Of a DNA stretch of 64,000 nucleotides, positions 62,908 through 64,000 are shown in pieces. Source of the stretch: JBPOFY01 sp051252415 (lineage in GTDB: Bacteria; Verrucomicrobiota; Verrucomicrobiia; Opitutales; Coraliomargaritaceae); the NCBI GenBank assembly GCA_051252415.1, contig JBPOGA010000007.1, positions 62,001 through 126,000 on the forward strand, in the 5' to 3' direction. A program made the translations under genes and the position numbers. The notes below the pieces were generated by a model. The model saw nothing but the letters and a program-made list of their open reading frames with translations. It had not been told where the DNA came from and made no database searches. Every line of letters begins with the position of its first letter. Within the stretch, counting starts at the first letter, position 1.

Positions 62908-63903
62908 TTAATAATGACCCAATGCAGCTGCCAGATTAGAACGCACTCGCGCCCGCAACGCCTTCGGCGCAGTCACCTCAATATCAGGGCCTTGTGACAT
63001 GATCCAGAACTGGAGCTGCCAGCTATCACGGACTTTCGCTGTTAGTTGATAGCCACCATCGCGGTATTGAATCTTCTGTTCCGGGTGCAACCGCGTCTCG
63101 GCCAAATAAATCGCTAACTGATTACTAAGCTTGGCTTTGAAGGTAATCTCTTTCCCACCACCAAACTCCATCACACCGGAGGCAAGATGTGCATCCACTG
63201 AAAATCCAACTGGAGGCTGAATCGGATCTTGCAGCACCTCAACCGTCTCGAACCGATGCACCGCATACAGCAGAACATTTGTATAATCGAAGGTAATCGC
63301 CAGCAGGTAAGATACATTCCCCCGTTGCACTAGGCACAAGGGATGTAGCCGTAACTTCTTAGAGCCTGCTTCGAACGGAGCGTAGCGCACCGCAACCTGT
63401 AACTCCCGAACCAACGCCTCCTGAATGCGCTCCATTATCTGCGGGCGCACTAAGGGCGCTTCGAATTGTAAAGTCGTTGGCACGTAGCGCACCTTCTTGC
63501 TCAACTTTGCGAGTGGGTTCGCTGAAACCGCCGTCAGTTTAGCCTTCGCCTGCTCGAATTTCGGCTGCAACACCTCAACCATCGAAGGCGGTAACATCTG
63601 CTTCAGCACCCCTTCGGCCAGCGTCAGCGAAACAGAATCCATTAAGCCCACACTTCCAAAGGCTTGTTGCTGTCCCGGGAGCCAATACCACCCGTATGGC
63701 ATTGAACTAGTATTACAGCCGATCCCGAACTGCCCCGACAAATCATTCAAGTCCCGTTCAACCGTTCGCTTAGTCACCTCATAACCAGCCTCTTTAAGAT
63801 TATCAGTGATCTCGCGTGCAGTGATGCCTGGCGCACGACTCGGAAGGGCCTTCAGCATTTCCCACTGCCGGGCGAGTGCAAGATGATTGGATGATTTCGG
63901 CAT
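62908..63903 (-). CDS. WYL-domain transcriptional regulator
   Basis: A 331-residue regulator starting at the ATG at 63903. Residues about 12-60 are a winged HTH (ARQWEMLKAL, ITAREITDNL, KRTVERDLNDL). A WYL domain follows about 155-235 (LRLHPLCLVQRGNVSYLLAIT), then a WCX-like C-terminal region. WYL proteins sense nucleic-acid or nucleotide ligands and often control defence operons (BrxR, CapW). It converges on the DUF262 pair, ending 88 bases from it. A palindrome 31 bases upstream of its start matches one ahead of the DUF262 genes, suggesting autoregulation and joint control. Confidence 0.85.
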   Translation of the reverse strand: MPKSSNHLALARQWEMLKALPSRAPGITAREITDNLKEAGYEVTKRTVERDLNDLSGQFGIGCNTSSMPYGWYWLPGQQQAFGSVGLMDSVSLTLAEGVLKQMLPPSMVEVLQPKFEQAKAKLTAVSANPLAKLSKKVRYVPTTLQFEAPLVRPQIMERIQEALVRELQVAVRYAPFEAGSKKLRLHPLCLVQRGNVSYLLAITFDYTNVLLYAVHRFETVEVLQDPIQPPVGFSVDAHLASGVMEFGGGKEITFKAKLSNQLAIYLAETRLHPEQKIQYRDGGYQLTAKVRDSWQLQFWIMSQGPDIEVTAPKALRARVRSNLAAALGHY

Positions 63904-63933
63904 AACTAAAGTCCTAACAGCATACCCCAAAGA

Positions 63934-63954
63934 TGCGACAAGATACGTCGCACT
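63934..63954. promoter_or_regulatory. Palindrome upstream of the WYL gene
   Basis: TGCGAC-AAGATAC-GTCGCA(CT): a 21-base segment that differs at two positions from 58595-58615. It stands 31 bases upstream of the WYL start codon, the usual place for a repressor operator. Confidence 0.6.
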
Positions 63955-64000
63955 CGATTAAAAGCCCATTTGTTTACTGCCACGGCCCTCCTTGAGATCA

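Overview
The window reads as chromosome of a Gram-negative, probably marine, bacterium close to the Opitutales/Puniceicoccales (Verrucomicrobiota), carrying an integrated accessory element on the right. The lineage is an inference. It rests on the OprB-type porin, the ADP-heptose (LPS core) genes, lepA/lepB/fabD proteins of the expected length, moderate GC, and the near absence of Shine-Dalgarno (SD) sequences in front of most housekeeping genes. No rRNA gene is present to confirm it.

Left part (1-6.7 kb): a polyol/sugar uptake and oxidation cluster. It holds the tail of a sugar ABC ATPase, an RbsC-like permease, a cytidylate-kinase-like protein, an SDR polyol dehydrogenase, a mannitol-dehydrogenase family enzyme, an OprB porin and a PfkB-type sugar kinase. 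Together these predict entry of a polyol through the porin and ABC importer, oxidation to a ketose, and phosphorylation. From 6.7 to 19.4 kb follow a BaiN/YhiN flavoprotein, a second cytidylate-kinase-like protein, a glutamine amidotransferase-like protein, an exported subtilase, a three-gene glycosyltransferase operon, a glutaredoxin, a UvrA protein and a CvfB-like S1 protein. From 19.5 to 28.7 kb come a PfkB kinase, the divergent assimilatory sulfite reductase genes cysJ and cysI, a NusG paralogue, a repeat-rich envelope protein, a YkuD-like protein, asd and a small membrane protein. From 28.7 to 43.3 kb lie malQ, lepB, lepA, fabD, a Pro/Glu-rich lipoprotein, cysE, a three-domain antiporter (CPA-TrkA-EIIA), tRNA-Leu(UAG) and a four-gene ADP-heptose cluster (hldD, rfaE2, gmhA, rfaE1).

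The intergenic spaces of this chromosomal part hold several families of interspersed elements. Two are MITE-like with terminal inverted repeats (9.0/33.6 kb; 17.7-18.1/43.4 kb). A third structure is a tandem array of about 127-bp units just before tRNA-Leu, in which internally deleted tRNA-Leu copies form three hairpins per unit.

At 43.93-44.27 kb lies ssrA (tmRNA), a common integration site. Everything to its right looks accessory: genes of unknown function, an excisionase-like HTH protein, a TOPRIM-DUF3987 primase/helicase, a tightly overlapping SD-rich operon (RecB/Cas4-like nuclease, small lipoprotein, small membrane protein, RadC/JAMM protein), DUF932 and C39-like proteins, a PcfJ-like/DEDDh exonuclease pair, and a candidate defence cassette of two adjacent DUF262 proteins followed by a convergent WYL-domain regulator. 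No integrase and no second copy of the ssrA 3' end were found, so the element probably continues past the window.

The best candidate for a little-described system is the DUF262-DUF262-WYL cassette (58.6-63.95 kb). Two near-identical 21-bp palindromes lie in its two promoter regions. This suggests a GmrSD-like, modification-dependent two-component restriction system under WYL control.
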